This document shows, one piece after another, positions 28,016 to 37,383 of a DNA stretch of 64,000 nucleotides. This DNA is from Pseudomonas palleroniana (GTDB lineage Bacteria > Pseudomonadota > Gammaproteobacteria > Pseudomonadales > Pseudomonadaceae): positions 182,817 through 246,816 of the forward strand of contig NZ_PYWX01000034.1 in the NCBI RefSeq assembly GCF_003031675.1, written 5' to 3'. The notes below the pieces were generated by a model that was not told where the DNA came from, ran no database searches, and saw only the letters and a program-made list of their open reading frames with translations. Within the stretch, counting starts at the first letter, position 1. Each line of letters begins with the position of its first letter. A program made the position numbers and the translations under genes.

Positions 28016-28951
28016 TCAGCCTCTGAGCAAACGCTCCAGGCCCACCTTCAACGGCGTGGGCTCGGGCAGCGTAAAACTCGCCAGCAGCCGTTGGTTATTC
28101 GCCCGCGAATGTCGGATATCCCCAGAACGTGCAGGCCCGTAAGTCACAGCCGGCAACTTGCCGACGATGTCTTGCAAGGCTTGCAGTACGTCCTTGAGCG
28201 TAGTGGTGCGGTTCCAACCGACATTGATTGCACCCAGCGGTGCAGCGGGCGCTTCAATGGCCTGTACCAGCACGTCCACCAGATCTTCCACGTACATGAA
28301 GTCACGGGTTTGCTCGCCATCGCCAAACACGGCGATCGGCACACCTTGCTGCGCGCGCTCGCTGAAGATACTGATCACACCGGAATACGGCGATGACGGA
28401 TCCTGGCGCGGCCCGAAGATATTGAAGAAACGGAAGATCACCGGCTCCAGGCCATGCTGGCGGCGGTAAAAATCGAAGTAATGCTCGCTGGCCAATTTAT
28501 CGGACGCGTAAGGCGTCAATGGCGCCTTGGTGGTTTCTTCGGCAATCGAAGCCCCCTCGCCGTTGTTGCCATAGACCGCGGCGCTGGAGGCATACACCAC
28601 ACGCCTGACGCCGGCCTTGCGCATGGCCTCACAGACATTCAAGGTACCGACAAAATTGCTCTGGTGCGTGCTGACCGGGTCATCCACCGAGGCCTGCACC
28701 GAGGCCACTGCAGCCAAGTGCACCACGGCAGTCGCGCCGACGGCGGCCTTCGCCACCAGGTCCGCATCGGCGACATTACCTTCAATCAGCTCCAAACGCG
28801 GGTTATCCATCGGCAAGTTGCTGCGTTTGCCGGTGGACAGGTTATCCAGCACCCGCACGCCATAGCCTTTGGCAAGCAACGCGTCCACCAGGTGCGAGCC
28901 AATAAAGCCCGCACCGCCGGTAATCAGGACCCACTTATCAGAGTTACTCAT
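28016..28951 (-). CDS. NAD-dependent nucleotide-sugar epimerase/dehydratase
   Basis: A 311-residue extended short-chain dehydrogenase. The NAD fold starts at residue 7 (VLITGGAGFIGSHLVDALL); the catalytic Ser and YxxxK are in VVYASSAAVYGNN and LTPYASDKLASEHYFD; NIFGPRQDPSSPYSGVISIF and FGDGEQTRDFMYVEDL bind the nucleotide sugar. It is most like UDP-glucose/GlcNAc 4-epimerases (GalE/WbpP group); the exact substrate is uncertain. Its start overlaps the hldE stop by 8 nt, so it probably feeds LPS sugar supply. Confidence 0.85.
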   Translation of the reverse strand: MSNSDKWVLITGGAGFIGSHLVDALLAKGYGVRVLDNLSTGKRSNLPMDNPRLELIEGNVADADLVAKAAVGATAVVHLAAVASVQASVDDPVSTHQSNFVGTLNVCEAMRKAGVRRVVYASSAAVYGNNGEGASIAEETTKAPLTPYASDKLASEHYFDFYRRQHGLEPVIFRFFNIFGPRQDPSSPYSGVISIFSERAQQGVPIAVFGDGEQTRDFMYVEDLVDVLVQAIEAPAAPLGAINVGWNRTTTLKDVLQALQDIVGKLPAVTYGPARSGDIRHSRANNQRLLASFTLPEPTPLKVGLERLLRG

Positions 28952-30368
28952 TGTTGCGGATCTTCTCGACAATGGCGGTGGTCGAGCTGTTCTCAACCAA
29001 GCCCAACACTTTGACCTTGCCGCCGTAGGCGCTGACGATGTCGGCACCGACCACCTGGTCGACGGAGTAGTCACCGCCCTTGACCAGCACGTCCGGCTTG
29101 ACCTGGGCCAGCAGGTTTTCCGGGGTGCCTTCGGGGAAGCTGATCACCCAATCCACCGCGCCCAACCCCGCCAGCACCGCCATGCGACGGTCAACGCTGT
29201 TGATCGGACGGCCCGGACCTTTCAAGCGACTGACCGAAGCATCGTCATTGACCGCGACGATCAGGCGATCGCCTTGGGCACGCGCCTGCTCCAGGTAAGT
29301 CACATGGCCGGCATGCAGGATGTCGAAGCAGCCATTGGTGAACACAATGCTTTCGTTGTGGGCACGCGCATCGTCAATCGCCAACAGCAACTGCTCGATA
29401 CTCAGTACGCCACGCTCGGAACCTTCGGAACGCTGGATCGCCCGGCGCAGCTCAGGTGCACTGATGGCCGCCGTACCCAGTTTGCCAACCACAATACCTG
29501 CCGCCAAATTGGCCAGGGCCACGGCGTGAGGCAATTCTTCACCTGCCGCGATAGACGCGGCCAAGGTAGAAATGACGGTGTCACCGGCACCGGTGACATC
29601 AAACACTTCACGGGCACGCGCCGGCAGGTGCATCGCCGGGTGGCCTGGGCGCAACAGGGTCATGCCGTGCTCGCCACGGGTCACCAGCAAGGCGCCCAGG
29701 TCGAGGTCGGCCATCAGCGCCGCGCCCTTGCTCACCAATTCATGCTCATCGGCGCAACCACCGACGATGGCTTCGAACTCACTGAGGTTCGGCGTGATCA
29801 GGCTGGCGCCCCGATAAATCGAGAAGTCCTTGCCCTTGGGATCGGCCAGCACCGGAATGCCCTTGGCCTTGGCGGCCTGAATCAGCGCCTGATGGTTCCT
29901 CAAGGCGCCTTTTCCGTAGTCGGACAACACCAGCACCTTGATGCCTTCGAGCAACTCGTCAACCTGGCTGCCGAGAGCCAAGGCGTCGGTGGCGAAGGGT
30001 TCTTCGAAATCGATACGCAGCAACTGTTGGTGCCGGCTCATGACCCGCAACTTGACGATGGTCGGCTGATGGGCGATACGCTGGAACACCGCACGCACGC
30101 CGGCCCCGCGCAGGCTGTTGGCCAGGCTGTCGGCGGCTTCGTCGTCGCCGGTCACACCCACAAGGGAGGCTGGAGCGCCGAGCGCGGCAATATTGAGGGC
30201 AACGTTGGCAGCACCACCCGGACGGTCTTCGATTTGCTCGACCTTGACTACCGGCACCGGTGCCTCAGGGGAAATCCGTGAGGTACCACCATGCCAGTAA
30301 CGGTCGAGCATGACATCGCCGACCACCAAGACAGGGGCTTGATCGAATCGCGGCATGGACAACTTCAT
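28944..30368 (-). CDS. hldE: Bifunctional heptose kinase/adenylyltransferase HldE
   Basis: A 474-residue enzyme giving ADP-D-glycero-D-manno-heptose, the donor for WaaC and WaaF. Residues 1-320 are a PfkB-type kinase (VVGDVMLDRYWHG, RPGGAANVALNIAALG, and DVTGAGDTVISTLAAS with the catalytic Asp). Residues 345-474 are a nucleotidyltransferase with FTNGCFDILHAGH (HxGH-type) and VNDDASVSRLKG. The start is the ATG at 30368. Confidence 0.96.
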   Translation of the reverse strand: MKLSMPRFDQAPVLVVGDVMLDRYWHGGTSRISPEAPVPVVKVEQIEDRPGGAANVALNIAALGAPASLVGVTGDDEAADSLANSLRGAGVRAVFQRIAHQPTIVKLRVMSRHQQLLRIDFEEPFATDALALGSQVDELLEGIKVLVLSDYGKGALRNHQALIQAAKAKGIPVLADPKGKDFSIYRGASLITPNLSEFEAIVGGCADEHELVSKGAALMADLDLGALLVTRGEHGMTLLRPGHPAMHLPARAREVFDVTGAGDTVISTLAASIAAGEELPHAVALANLAAGIVVGKLGTAAISAPELRRAIQRSEGSERGVLSIEQLLLAIDDARAHNESIVFTNGCFDILHAGHVTYLEQARAQGDRLIVAVNDDASVSRLKGPGRPINSVDRRMAVLAGLGAVDWVISFPEGTPENLLAQVKPDVLVKGGDYSVDQVVGADIVSAYGGKVKVLGLVENSSTTAIVEKIRNNE

Positions 30369-30468
30369 GGTGCAACCCACATACAAAATGAACAGGGGCG
30401 CGATATTAGCACAGGGTTTGCGATGGCTTGTGACTAGCGCGACGCCGAATCCACTACGGGGCGAATGC

Positions 30469-30555
30469 TGGAGGGGGCGTGCCCGCCGATAGCGAAATAT
30501 CAGCTGGCATTTCTGCACGCTGACACTTCGCTATCGGGGGCAAGCCCCTCCCACA
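30469..30555. repeat. REP/REPIN-type inverted repeat (hldE-msbA gap)
   Basis: Left arm about 30469-30496 (GGAGGGGGCGTGCCCGCCGA...), right arm 30527-30553 (TTCGCTATCGGGGGCAAGCC...). It is a variant of the GGGGGCTTGCTCCCGATAG family with several substitutions in the left arm. Confidence 0.82.
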
Positions 30556-30575
30556 TTGCCCTGTGTACCTGTCGA

Positions 30576-32381
30576 TCAGGTGATATCGGCCGATACCGGC
30601 GTATCCAGGCCCATGGAGTGCAGGCGGGCATAGTAGCCATTTTGCGCGAGCAACTCGCCGTGGGTACCGCGCTCCACGATACGGCCGTCGTCCATCACCA
30701 AGATCAGGTCAGCCTTCTCGATGGTCGACAGGCGGTGCGCGATCACCAGGGTCGTGCGACCTTGCATGACGTTGTCCAACGCCGCCTGAATGTGGCGCTC
30801 GGACTCGGTGTCGAGCGCCGAGGTGGCCTCGTCGAGAATCAGCAGTGGCGCATTCTTGAGTAGTGCACGGGCAATCGCCAGGCGCTGGCGCTGGCCACCG
30901 GACAACAACACGCCGTTTTCACCGACCTGGGTATCGAAGCCCTTGGGCAACTGGTCGATGAAGTCCTTGGCATTGGCATCCGCCGCCGCGGCTTCAACCG
31001 CCTCCCGTGGTGCTCCGGCCAGGTCGCCGTAGGCGATGTTGTTGGTCACGGTGTCACTGAACAGGGTGACATGCTGGGTTACCTGGGCGATATGCTTGCG
31101 CAGGTTGAGCAGCTTGTAGTCTTCGATTTCGACGCCATCGAGCAGAATCTCCCCACTCTCGTGGTGGTAAAAACGCGGGATGAGGCTGGCCAGGGTCGAC
31201 TTGCCGCTGCCTGAACGCCCAACCAGCGCAATCATCTGCCCCGGCTCGGCGGTGAAACTGATGTCCTTGAGCACATGACGCTCGGTGCCGGGGTAAGTGA
31301 AGTTCAACTGGCGCACTTCCAGGCGCCCGCTGACCTTGTCGCGTTCGATAGTGCCGTGGTCGACTTCAACCGCCTCGTCCAACTGCTCGAAAATGCTTTC
31401 AGCACCGGCGACACCTTTCTGGATGGTCGAGCTGACTTCCGACAGTTGGCGGATCGGCTTGGGCAACAAACCGGCCAACGTGATGTAGGCGACCATGTCA
31501 CCGGCGGACGCATCGCCACGAAGATACAGAACCAGGAACATCAATACCGCCATGGCGGTGTAGATCACCAGTTGCAACGCCGGCGTGTAGATCGCGCCCG
31601 TACGGGTCATGCGCAGTTGCTTGTCGGTATTGCTCTGGCTGGCCTTGAGGAAACGCTTCTCCTCGTAGACTTCACCGCCGAAGCTGCGCACCACGCGATA
31701 GCCCTGGATGGTTTCCGAAGCCACGTGGGTCACGTCCCCCATCGCCACCTGGATCTTTTTGCTCTGCTTGCGGAATTTCTTGCTGGCCGTGCTGACCATC
31801 ACCGCAATCAACGGCAGGATGGCGATCATGACGAGCGTCAGGCGCCAGTTCATGAACAGCAGGGAGGCGAACAGGAAGATCACCGTCATGCCTTCACGGA
31901 TGACCACCTTGATCGCATCGGTTGCCGCACCTGTGACCATGGTCACGTTGAAGGTGATGCGGGAAATCAGGTGTCCCGAGTTGTGGTTGTCGAAGTACCG
32001 GTTAGGCAGCGTCAGCAGGTTGTTGAACAACTGCACCCGCAGGTCGTGGACCAGGCCCAGGGAGACCTTGGCCAACAGGTAGTTGCCCAGGAAAGACCCC
32101 AGGCCCTGCCAGGCGGCGATCAAGATGATCAGCAGCGGCACGGCCTGCAGCAGTTGCAGGTCCCGCAGGAACGGCACGGTGGGGAACAACACGGCTTGCG
32201 GGTTGGACAGGCCATCGACAAAGTACTTGAGGATGTAACCCAGCATCGGCTGGGTTGACGCGAAAATCAGAAATCCGACGATACTCAACGCGAACAAGCC
32301 CATGTAAGGCTTAACGTAGCTGAGCAGGCGGAAGTATATTTTCAAGCTCGAAGGGCTTGCGCTCGGACTGGAGTCGGTCAT
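30576..32381 (-). CDS. msbA: Lipid A-core flippase MsbA
   Basis: A 601-residue ABC exporter half. Six membrane helices occupy residues 20-310; the nucleotide-binding domain holds Walker A VGRSGSGKST, the signature LLSGGQRQR, Walker B PLLILDEATSALD and the H-loop VIAHRLSTI. MsbA dimers move lipid A-core across the inner membrane. The start is the ATG at 32381. It is divergent from the O-antigen ligase gene and adjacent to hldE, as in P. aeruginosa. Confidence 0.95.
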   Translation of the reverse strand: MTDSSPSASPSSLKIYFRLLSYVKPYMGLFALSIVGFLIFASTQPMLGYILKYFVDGLSNPQAVLFPTVPFLRDLQLLQAVPLLIILIAAWQGLGSFLGNYLLAKVSLGLVHDLRVQLFNNLLTLPNRYFDNHNSGHLISRITFNVTMVTGAATDAIKVVIREGMTVIFLFASLLFMNWRLTLVMIAILPLIAVMVSTASKKFRKQSKKIQVAMGDVTHVASETIQGYRVVRSFGGEVYEEKRFLKASQSNTDKQLRMTRTGAIYTPALQLVIYTAMAVLMFLVLYLRGDASAGDMVAYITLAGLLPKPIRQLSEVSSTIQKGVAGAESIFEQLDEAVEVDHGTIERDKVSGRLEVRQLNFTYPGTERHVLKDISFTAEPGQMIALVGRSGSGKSTLASLIPRFYHHESGEILLDGVEIEDYKLLNLRKHIAQVTQHVTLFSDTVTNNIAYGDLAGAPREAVEAAAADANAKDFIDQLPKGFDTQVGENGVLLSGGQRQRLAIARALLKNAPLLILDEATSALDTESERHIQAALDNVMQGRTTLVIAHRLSTIEKADLILVMDDGRIVERGTHGELLAQNGYYARLHSMGLDTPVSADIT

Positions 32382-32539
32382 ATCACGCGGCGTTTTGAAA
32401 AAGGAGGCTGACTTTAGCACAGCTTCTCTGTTGTACTTGCACCCGGCTTGCCCCTCGGCCCGGCTGGATCCGACCGAAGACATTATATAGCCACTATCTT
32501 AAGATGGTCGGCTTTCTCTCTCTGGAATGGCTTTACTGT

Positions 32540-34417
32540 ATGCACTCCAAGCGCCTGACTTACGGCTCAAATCGCGTTTTCGACTTCCTGGTCCTTTGGA
32601 TTTTGCCCATTGGTTTGTTGCTGCTCCTGAGTTCGCTGTTCTTCGTGTCCAACCGCAATGTATTGCACCGAATCGTCTACGTCCTGTTTACCGTACCGAC
32701 CTTGTTGATGTTTTTGCAGCGCCCCCGAGAGCTCAGGGAACTGCTGCGTGAACCCTTGGCAATCGCGTTCCTGGCCTTCGCAGGTTGGGCTATGACCAGC
32801 CTGCTGTGGAGCGTTGAACCTACCCTCGACAGCGACCTGCTCAAGCGCCCATTGAACACCTTCCTCCTGTTTGGCGGCTGCGCGCTGCTGCTGCATTACC
32901 GCGCCGAACTGTTCAAACCGATTTTCTTCGGCGCTGCGGTGATCGCCCTGGTGGTGTGCCTATGTAATCTCGTGGCGTTCGTCAAAGGGTTCCAACCGGG
33001 CATGCGTATGATCGGGGGACGTGGTGCCCTCGATAACCCGCTGCTCAGCTCGCATTTGTTCGGTTTCTTCTGCGTTTACTGGCTGTATATCTGCATGACC
33101 ACCAAGCGCTTCCAGGTGCTGTGGCTCAGCGTGCCGGCCATGATGATCATGGCAGCAGCCTTGCTGGCTACCGGCTCACGGACACCTTTGGTAGCCATGG
33201 CTCTCGCCGTCCTGTGGCTGAGCTTCCTCAGCCGTAACCGCCGCGCCGCGCTGCTGATTACCAGCTTGGTAATAGCTCTGGTCGGGTTACTGATCCTATA
33301 TCCAGAAGCCATTACTGAACGCGGCAGTTCGTTCCGCTTTGAGATATGGAGCCTTGCGCTGCAACGCATTGCCGAGCATCCATGGATCGGCCACAGCTAT
33401 AACTCCGAGCTGTACCTCACCCTCTCGGATGGCTATCAACTGTACGAACCTCACAGTTTTGCCTTGGGCGTTCTCTACTATGTCGGCATCATCGGCTTCA
33501 TCCCGTGGGCATTCATGCTCGGATGGGGGCTGTATAAGGGACTTAAACAACGTGCCCAGCCGTTGTTTATCCTGGCATCGACGCTGTTGGCGTACGGCAT
33601 CGGCGCGGGCCTCACCGAAGGTGGCGGCATCCTTTCGCGGCCCAAGGAGCACTGGTTCCTGTTGTGGATTCCGCTGGCACTGCTGGCCGGGCTGAGCATC
33701 GCCCAGCGTCGTCGCAGCCTGCTGGACACACCGGTCAAAACCCTCACACCGCAGGCATTTGACCAGCTATGCTGCAACGCCCACGTAATCGAGGCCGACG
33801 GCCTGGGCCCGAAGGTCCTGCGCCTGGAGGACGGCAGCTTCCTCAAACTCTTCAGAGCCCGCCGCTGGTATACCTCCGGCTGGTTCAACCCTTATTCGGA
33901 ACGCTTTGCCAGCAACGCTGCGCAGCTTCGTGCACTCGGCATCGTCGCGCCGACCATCCTCGACCTCTACAGCCTGCGCGACGGCAGCACCGCCGTGCGT
34001 TACCAGCCGCTGCCGGGGCTGACCGTGCGCCAGACCCTGCAAAGCCTGGACAGCAGCCTGCGCGGCGCTCTTGTGGAGCGTCTAGGTCGGTACATAGCCC
34101 TGCTTCACGAACGAGGCGTGTACTTCCGCTCTCTGCACCTGGGCAATGTACTGTTCATGGAAGACGGCGAGTTCGGGCTGATTGACGTGGCGGATATGCG
34201 CCTGTATCCGTCGGCACTGCGCAACGCCCTGCGTCAACGCAACCTCAAGCACATGCAGCGCTATTCGCAAGACCGCAACTGGTTGTTCGAGAGCCATTTT
34301 GAACAACTGATGCAAGGCTATGCCGCCGTCGCGTCGGCACAAGCCACGCTGAAGATCCGCGAAAAGGCACAGACGCTGCGTCCGACAGAACAGGATACAA
34401 GCCCCGCCAGCAGGTGA
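32540..34417 (+). CDS. waaL: O-antigen ligase WaaL fused to a kinase-like domain
   Basis: A 625-residue two-part protein. Residues 1-390 carry about 11 membrane helices and the Wzy_C region; His305 in YEPHSFALGVLYYVG sits near the His known to matter in PAO1 WaaL. Residues about 400-575 form a soluble kinase-like domain of the WaaP/InaA type (RLEDGSFLKLFRARRW, FRSLHLGNVLF, GLIDVADMRLY). The usual HRD Asp is replaced by Ser in FRSLHLGN. WaaL joins O antigen to lipid A-core in the periplasm; the C-terminal domain would be cytoplasmic. In PAO1 the two parts are separate adjacent genes (recalled). The start at 32540 has GGAATGG upstream; 32504 is an alternative. Confidence 0.87.
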   Translation: MHSKRLTYGSNRVFDFLVLWILPIGLLLLLSSLFFVSNRNVLHRIVYVLFTVPTLLMFLQRPRELRELLREPLAIAFLAFAGWAMTSLLWSVEPTLDSDLLKRPLNTFLLFGGCALLLHYRAELFKPIFFGAAVIALVVCLCNLVAFVKGFQPGMRMIGGRGALDNPLLSSHLFGFFCVYWLYICMTTKRFQVLWLSVPAMMIMAAALLATGSRTPLVAMALAVLWLSFLSRNRRAALLITSLVIALVGLLILYPEAITERGSSFRFEIWSLALQRIAEHPWIGHSYNSELYLTLSDGYQLYEPHSFALGVLYYVGIIGFIPWAFMLGWGLYKGLKQRAQPLFILASTLLAYGIGAGLTEGGGILSRPKEHWFLLWIPLALLAGLSIAQRRRSLLDTPVKTLTPQAFDQLCCNAHVIEADGLGPKVLRLEDGSFLKLFRARRWYTSGWFNPYSERFASNAAQLRALGIVAPTILDLYSLRDGSTAVRYQPLPGLTVRQTLQSLDSSLRGALVERLGRYIALLHERGVYFRSLHLGNVLFMEDGEFGLIDVADMRLYPSALRNALRQRNLKHMQRYSQDRNWLFESHFEQLMQGYAAVASAQATLKIREKAQTLRPTEQDTSPASR

Positions 34418-34434
34418 CAGGGCCCGTAGGGGGG

Positions 34435-35319
34435 TCAGTCTTTTTCCAGCGGGGAAAAATACAGGCGGGCCAGTCCTCGCCAGGTCTTCTTGTTCCAGGC
34501 GCGAAACGGAATCTGCGCCAACAACTCCCGGGCCAGCTCGCGGTTGCGATTGGACGTCTTGAGGAACATGGAACTGAGGAATTTGTAACGCACCTCGTCG
34601 TACAGCGGGTGATCGCTGAACAGGGCGTAGGTGCGCAGGATGCTGTCGATCATGAAGCGGTGGTTTTTGTAGGAGTTGGTAGCGTGCTTGCGATAGCGCG
34701 CCATCACCACGTTCAAACCGTCGATGAAGTAACCCGCGTGAGTGATCTTCAATTCGATGAACAAGTCTTCCAGACGAATCTGCGGGTCGAACCCCCCGAC
34801 CGCCTCCAGCGCCTCGCGCCGAATCATCAGCGTCGGTGCTGGCGGATAAGGCTTGCGCTCCAGGAACATGTCATCGAAATCGAGGCGCCGAAAGGGTACA
34901 TCGCGGCGCTGGCGGCTTTCCGGATACAGCGCCCCCTCGGAGTCAATCAGTTCGATATTACCTGCGCAAATCCCCACCTCAGGCTTGCCGTCCATATAGG
35001 CAACCTGGGTCGCAATACGCTCGGGCAACATAATGTCATCGGAACCGAACGGCACAATCAACGAGCCCCTGGCGCGTGCGATGGCGTCATTGAGAGTGTT
35101 GGTCAGCCCCTGGTTCTGCTGTACGCGAAAATCAAAGGCGTGATGTTCCAGCAAGCCGCGAATGCGCTCGACGCTGTCATCGGTGGAGCCGTCATCGATC
35201 ACCAGCAGCTCGATGTTGGCATACGTCTGGTTCAGCACGCTCAGGATGCTCTCTTCTATATAGGGAGCGTGGTTGTACGACGCGATGATCACAGTGACCA
35301 ACGGTTGATTCTGGTTCAT
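34435..35319 (-). CDS. GT2 glycosyltransferase (WapR-like, probable rhamnosyltransferase)
   Basis: A 294-residue GT-A enzyme. The N-terminus VTVIIASYNHAPYIEESI, with VIDDGSTDDS and FGSDDIMLPERI (the DxD-like metal site), is a standard GT2 head, and FDPQIRLEDLFIELKITHAG supplies the acceptor/catalytic ED. It sits where PAO1 has wapR, the alpha-1,3-rhamnosyltransferase of the O-antigen-capped core, and its stop faces waaL across 17 nt. The sugar is inferred from position only. It is the last gene of the coupled operon starting at 42587, and its start overlaps the previous stop (ATGA). Confidence 0.8.
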   Translation of the reverse strand: MNQNQPLVTVIIASYNHAPYIEESILSVLNQTYANIELLVIDDGSTDDSVERIRGLLEHHAFDFRVQQNQGLTNTLNDAIARARGSLIVPFGSDDIMLPERIATQVAYMDGKPEVGICAGNIELIDSEGALYPESRQRRDVPFRRLDFDDMFLERKPYPPAPTLMIRREALEAVGGFDPQIRLEDLFIELKITHAGYFIDGLNVVMARYRKHATNSYKNHRFMIDSILRTYALFSDHPLYDEVRYKFLSSMFLKTSNRNRELARELLAQIPFRAWNKKTWRGLARLYFSPLEKD

Positions 35320-36470
35320 ACATTCTCTCTGCGTGCTTGAGCCAGTCCCGACTCGATGAGCTCGAGATATTCGCGACGGAACACCTCGATGTCATGATTG
35401 GCCTGGAGGTACTGATAAGCCTGTTCACCCTTGCGCGCCAAGGCGTCATCGGGCAGAGCCAAGTAGCTGTCCAGCGCCTGCGCCAGCGCCGCAACGTTGG
35501 CCGGTTCGACCGCCAGGCCACCCGCCCCCTCGATCAATGGCAGCATGGCCGGCACGCTCGACGCGATGATCGGCAGGCGCCCACTCATGCCTTCCAGCAG
35601 CGCCAGGCCCAAGCCCTCGGCCAGGGACGGCATCGCCCAGATGTCAAAAGCGCGTACATAACGCAAAGCGTTCTCGCGAAAACCGAGCAAGTGGACACGC
35701 CCGCTCAAGCCCAGGCGCTCGATTTCAGCCGACAGGTTGGCCTCCTCCCGTCCGGCGCCGATGATAGCCATCTGCGCCGAGGGATAGCGCTCCTTGAGCT
35801 GCGCAAAAGCCTGCAGTAAATAAGTATGCCCCTTGACCGGCACCAGCCGGCCCAACGCTCCGACCAAGCGCACCGAAGGGTCGAGCCCCAGCAGCTCACG
35901 CGCCTGCTCCCGGGAATACTGCAATGCATCGGTCTGTTCGATATCGATGGCATTGGTAATCGCGTAGGTGTTGCTGTCGGTGAATCCGCACTGACAGTCC
36001 AGCAGGTACTGCTTGACCGCCGGTGACACGCCGACAAACCGCCAATGGCCGTCAATCAGTCGCTGGGCCTGTTTGCGGCGGTATAAGCGGTCGTACTCGC
36101 CAAACCCGTGGGAGATCCCGATACACAGGGGGATCTTCAACCAGCGGTTGAGCTGCAGCAGCATGTTGACGGGCTTGAAGCGGTTGCACACCACTACGTC
36201 GAAGCGTTCCTTGCGGCAGAACTGATACAGGCGCCACATGGCAAGCAGGCGCATACCTTTGAGGGCCTTGTCGGAAAACTCGAAATACACCGATGCGTGC
36301 GCACGGCTTACCGGCTCGCCCGGCCCCGGTCGACCGCGCAGGAAAGCTGCGGTGACCTCATAGCGATCCGTCGGCAGTGCCTTGACGATCTGCTCGGCCA
36401 AGTCAGCGAAATCATGGGATTTGACATTGTAGTCAGGCTGCAACTGCAAGACTTTGAACCGCCGGCTCAT
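35316..36470 (-). CDS. GT4 glycosyltransferase (Ssg-like)
   Basis: A 384-residue GT-B enzyme. The C-terminal donor domain shows VGALGRLVPVKGHTYLLQAF, HLLGFRENALRYVRAFDIW and the E-x7-E type SLAEGLGLALLEGMS. The N-terminal part has SHGFGEYDRLYRRKQAQRLI. By order it matches PAO1 ssg, which affects core and surface polysaccharide and phage sensitivity (recalled). The start overlaps the previous stop (ATGA), so translation is coupled. Confidence 0.82.
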   Translation of the reverse strand: MSRRFKVLQLQPDYNVKSHDFADLAEQIVKALPTDRYEVTAAFLRGRPGPGEPVSRAHASVYFEFSDKALKGMRLLAMWRLYQFCRKERFDVVVCNRFKPVNMLLQLNRWLKIPLCIGISHGFGEYDRLYRRKQAQRLIDGHWRFVGVSPAVKQYLLDCQCGFTDSNTYAITNAIDIEQTDALQYSREQARELLGLDPSVRLVGALGRLVPVKGHTYLLQAFAQLKERYPSAQMAIIGAGREEANLSAEIERLGLSGRVHLLGFRENALRYVRAFDIWAMPSLAEGLGLALLEGMSGRLPIIASSVPAMLPLIEGAGGLAVEPANVAALAQALDSYLALPDDALARKGEQAYQYLQANHDIEVFRREYLELIESGLAQARRENV

Positions 36471-37351
36471 AACGCTCCTCGATGAAAACCCGTAGCATCA
36501 ATAATCCAGGACGGTGCAGCCGCCAGCGCCTGGATCTGATCAGGACACGGTGTTTCCACCAATGGCCACTGATTACGCTTCCAACAGACAAAATGAAAAT
36601 AGGGAAATTCCCGCTCGCCGTCCCGGTCATTGGTCAGGTGTCCCTTGTTCCAATACCACTGGTGCGGGAAGCGGTCCGTGCCGTCGTGCCATTTGATTAC
36701 GCCGCCGGGCGTGCTGAATGCCTCGACGAACTCACTCTGCCGGCGCCACGGGTTGAGCTTACCGACCAGCTCGAACAATGGCTTAGGAAAGTTCTTGCGC
36801 CACAGGAAGATCCTGCTGAAGGCGCCCTCGTCCAGTGCATGGTGTTCCTGATCAGTGAAACGTTGCTGCCAATTCTTCATCTGCATGAACACTTCACGCT
36901 TGCTGGCGGTGTTGCGCATCAGGCACAAGTGGCCCGCCACGCGGCGCTCATGGGTGGAGAACAAGTTGTAGCCGCCAAGACGCTCTGCGGTGAAATAGTT
37001 GCGCAGGTTGCCGTAGATCAGGTCCAGATCGCCAAAGGCCCAGAAATCATACCCTTCAAGCCGGTCGGCGTGGATATACCCGAGCGCTGGCTTGATGTCG
37101 CACAGTTTGTAAGCAGCCTGAGGGGCAAACGGGATATTCAGGCGCTGTGATACCAGGGCGCAGTAATCGGCAAACGTGATGTGCTCGATGCGCACATTGG
37201 TCGGGACGTTGGCCGGCATTGGACAATCACTGAACAACAGCCAGTCGATATCCGGATTGTGACGGCAGCTTTCCAGGAAAAACGGCATCCAGAACGGCCA
37301 GCAGCCGAAGTAGGGGATGATAAAAATAATACGAGGGCATGGGTTGATCAA
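36467..37351 (-). CDS. DUF6625-like glycosyltransferase
   Basis: A 294-residue protein opening with RIIFIIPYFGCWPFWMPFFL and carrying DFWAFGDLDLIYG, a DxD motif set in a nucleotide-sugar binding context, then GYNLFSTHERRVAGHLCLMR. This fits the DUF6625 group of putative glycosyltransferases. No signal peptide is clear. I recall no counterpart at this place in PAO1, so it may be a strain- or group-specific outer-core enzyme inserted between the dnpA-like and ssg-like genes; 32 nt separate it from the dnpA-like stop. Donor and acceptor are unknown. Confidence 0.72.
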   Translation of the reverse strand: MINPCPRIIFIIPYFGCWPFWMPFFLESCRHNPDIDWLLFSDCPMPANVPTNVRIEHITFADYCALVSQRLNIPFAPQAAYKLCDIKPALGYIHADRLEGYDFWAFGDLDLIYGNLRNYFTAERLGGYNLFSTHERRVAGHLCLMRNTASKREVFMQMKNWQQRFTDQEHHALDEGAFSRIFLWRKNFPKPLFELVGKLNPWRRQSEFVEAFSTPGGVIKWHDGTDRFPHQWYWNKGHLTNDRDGEREFPYFHFVCWKRNQWPLVETPCPDQIQALAAAPSWIIDATGFHRGAL

Positions 37352-37383
37352 AACGGGGACTCACTGCCATTTACAGAGAGCAC

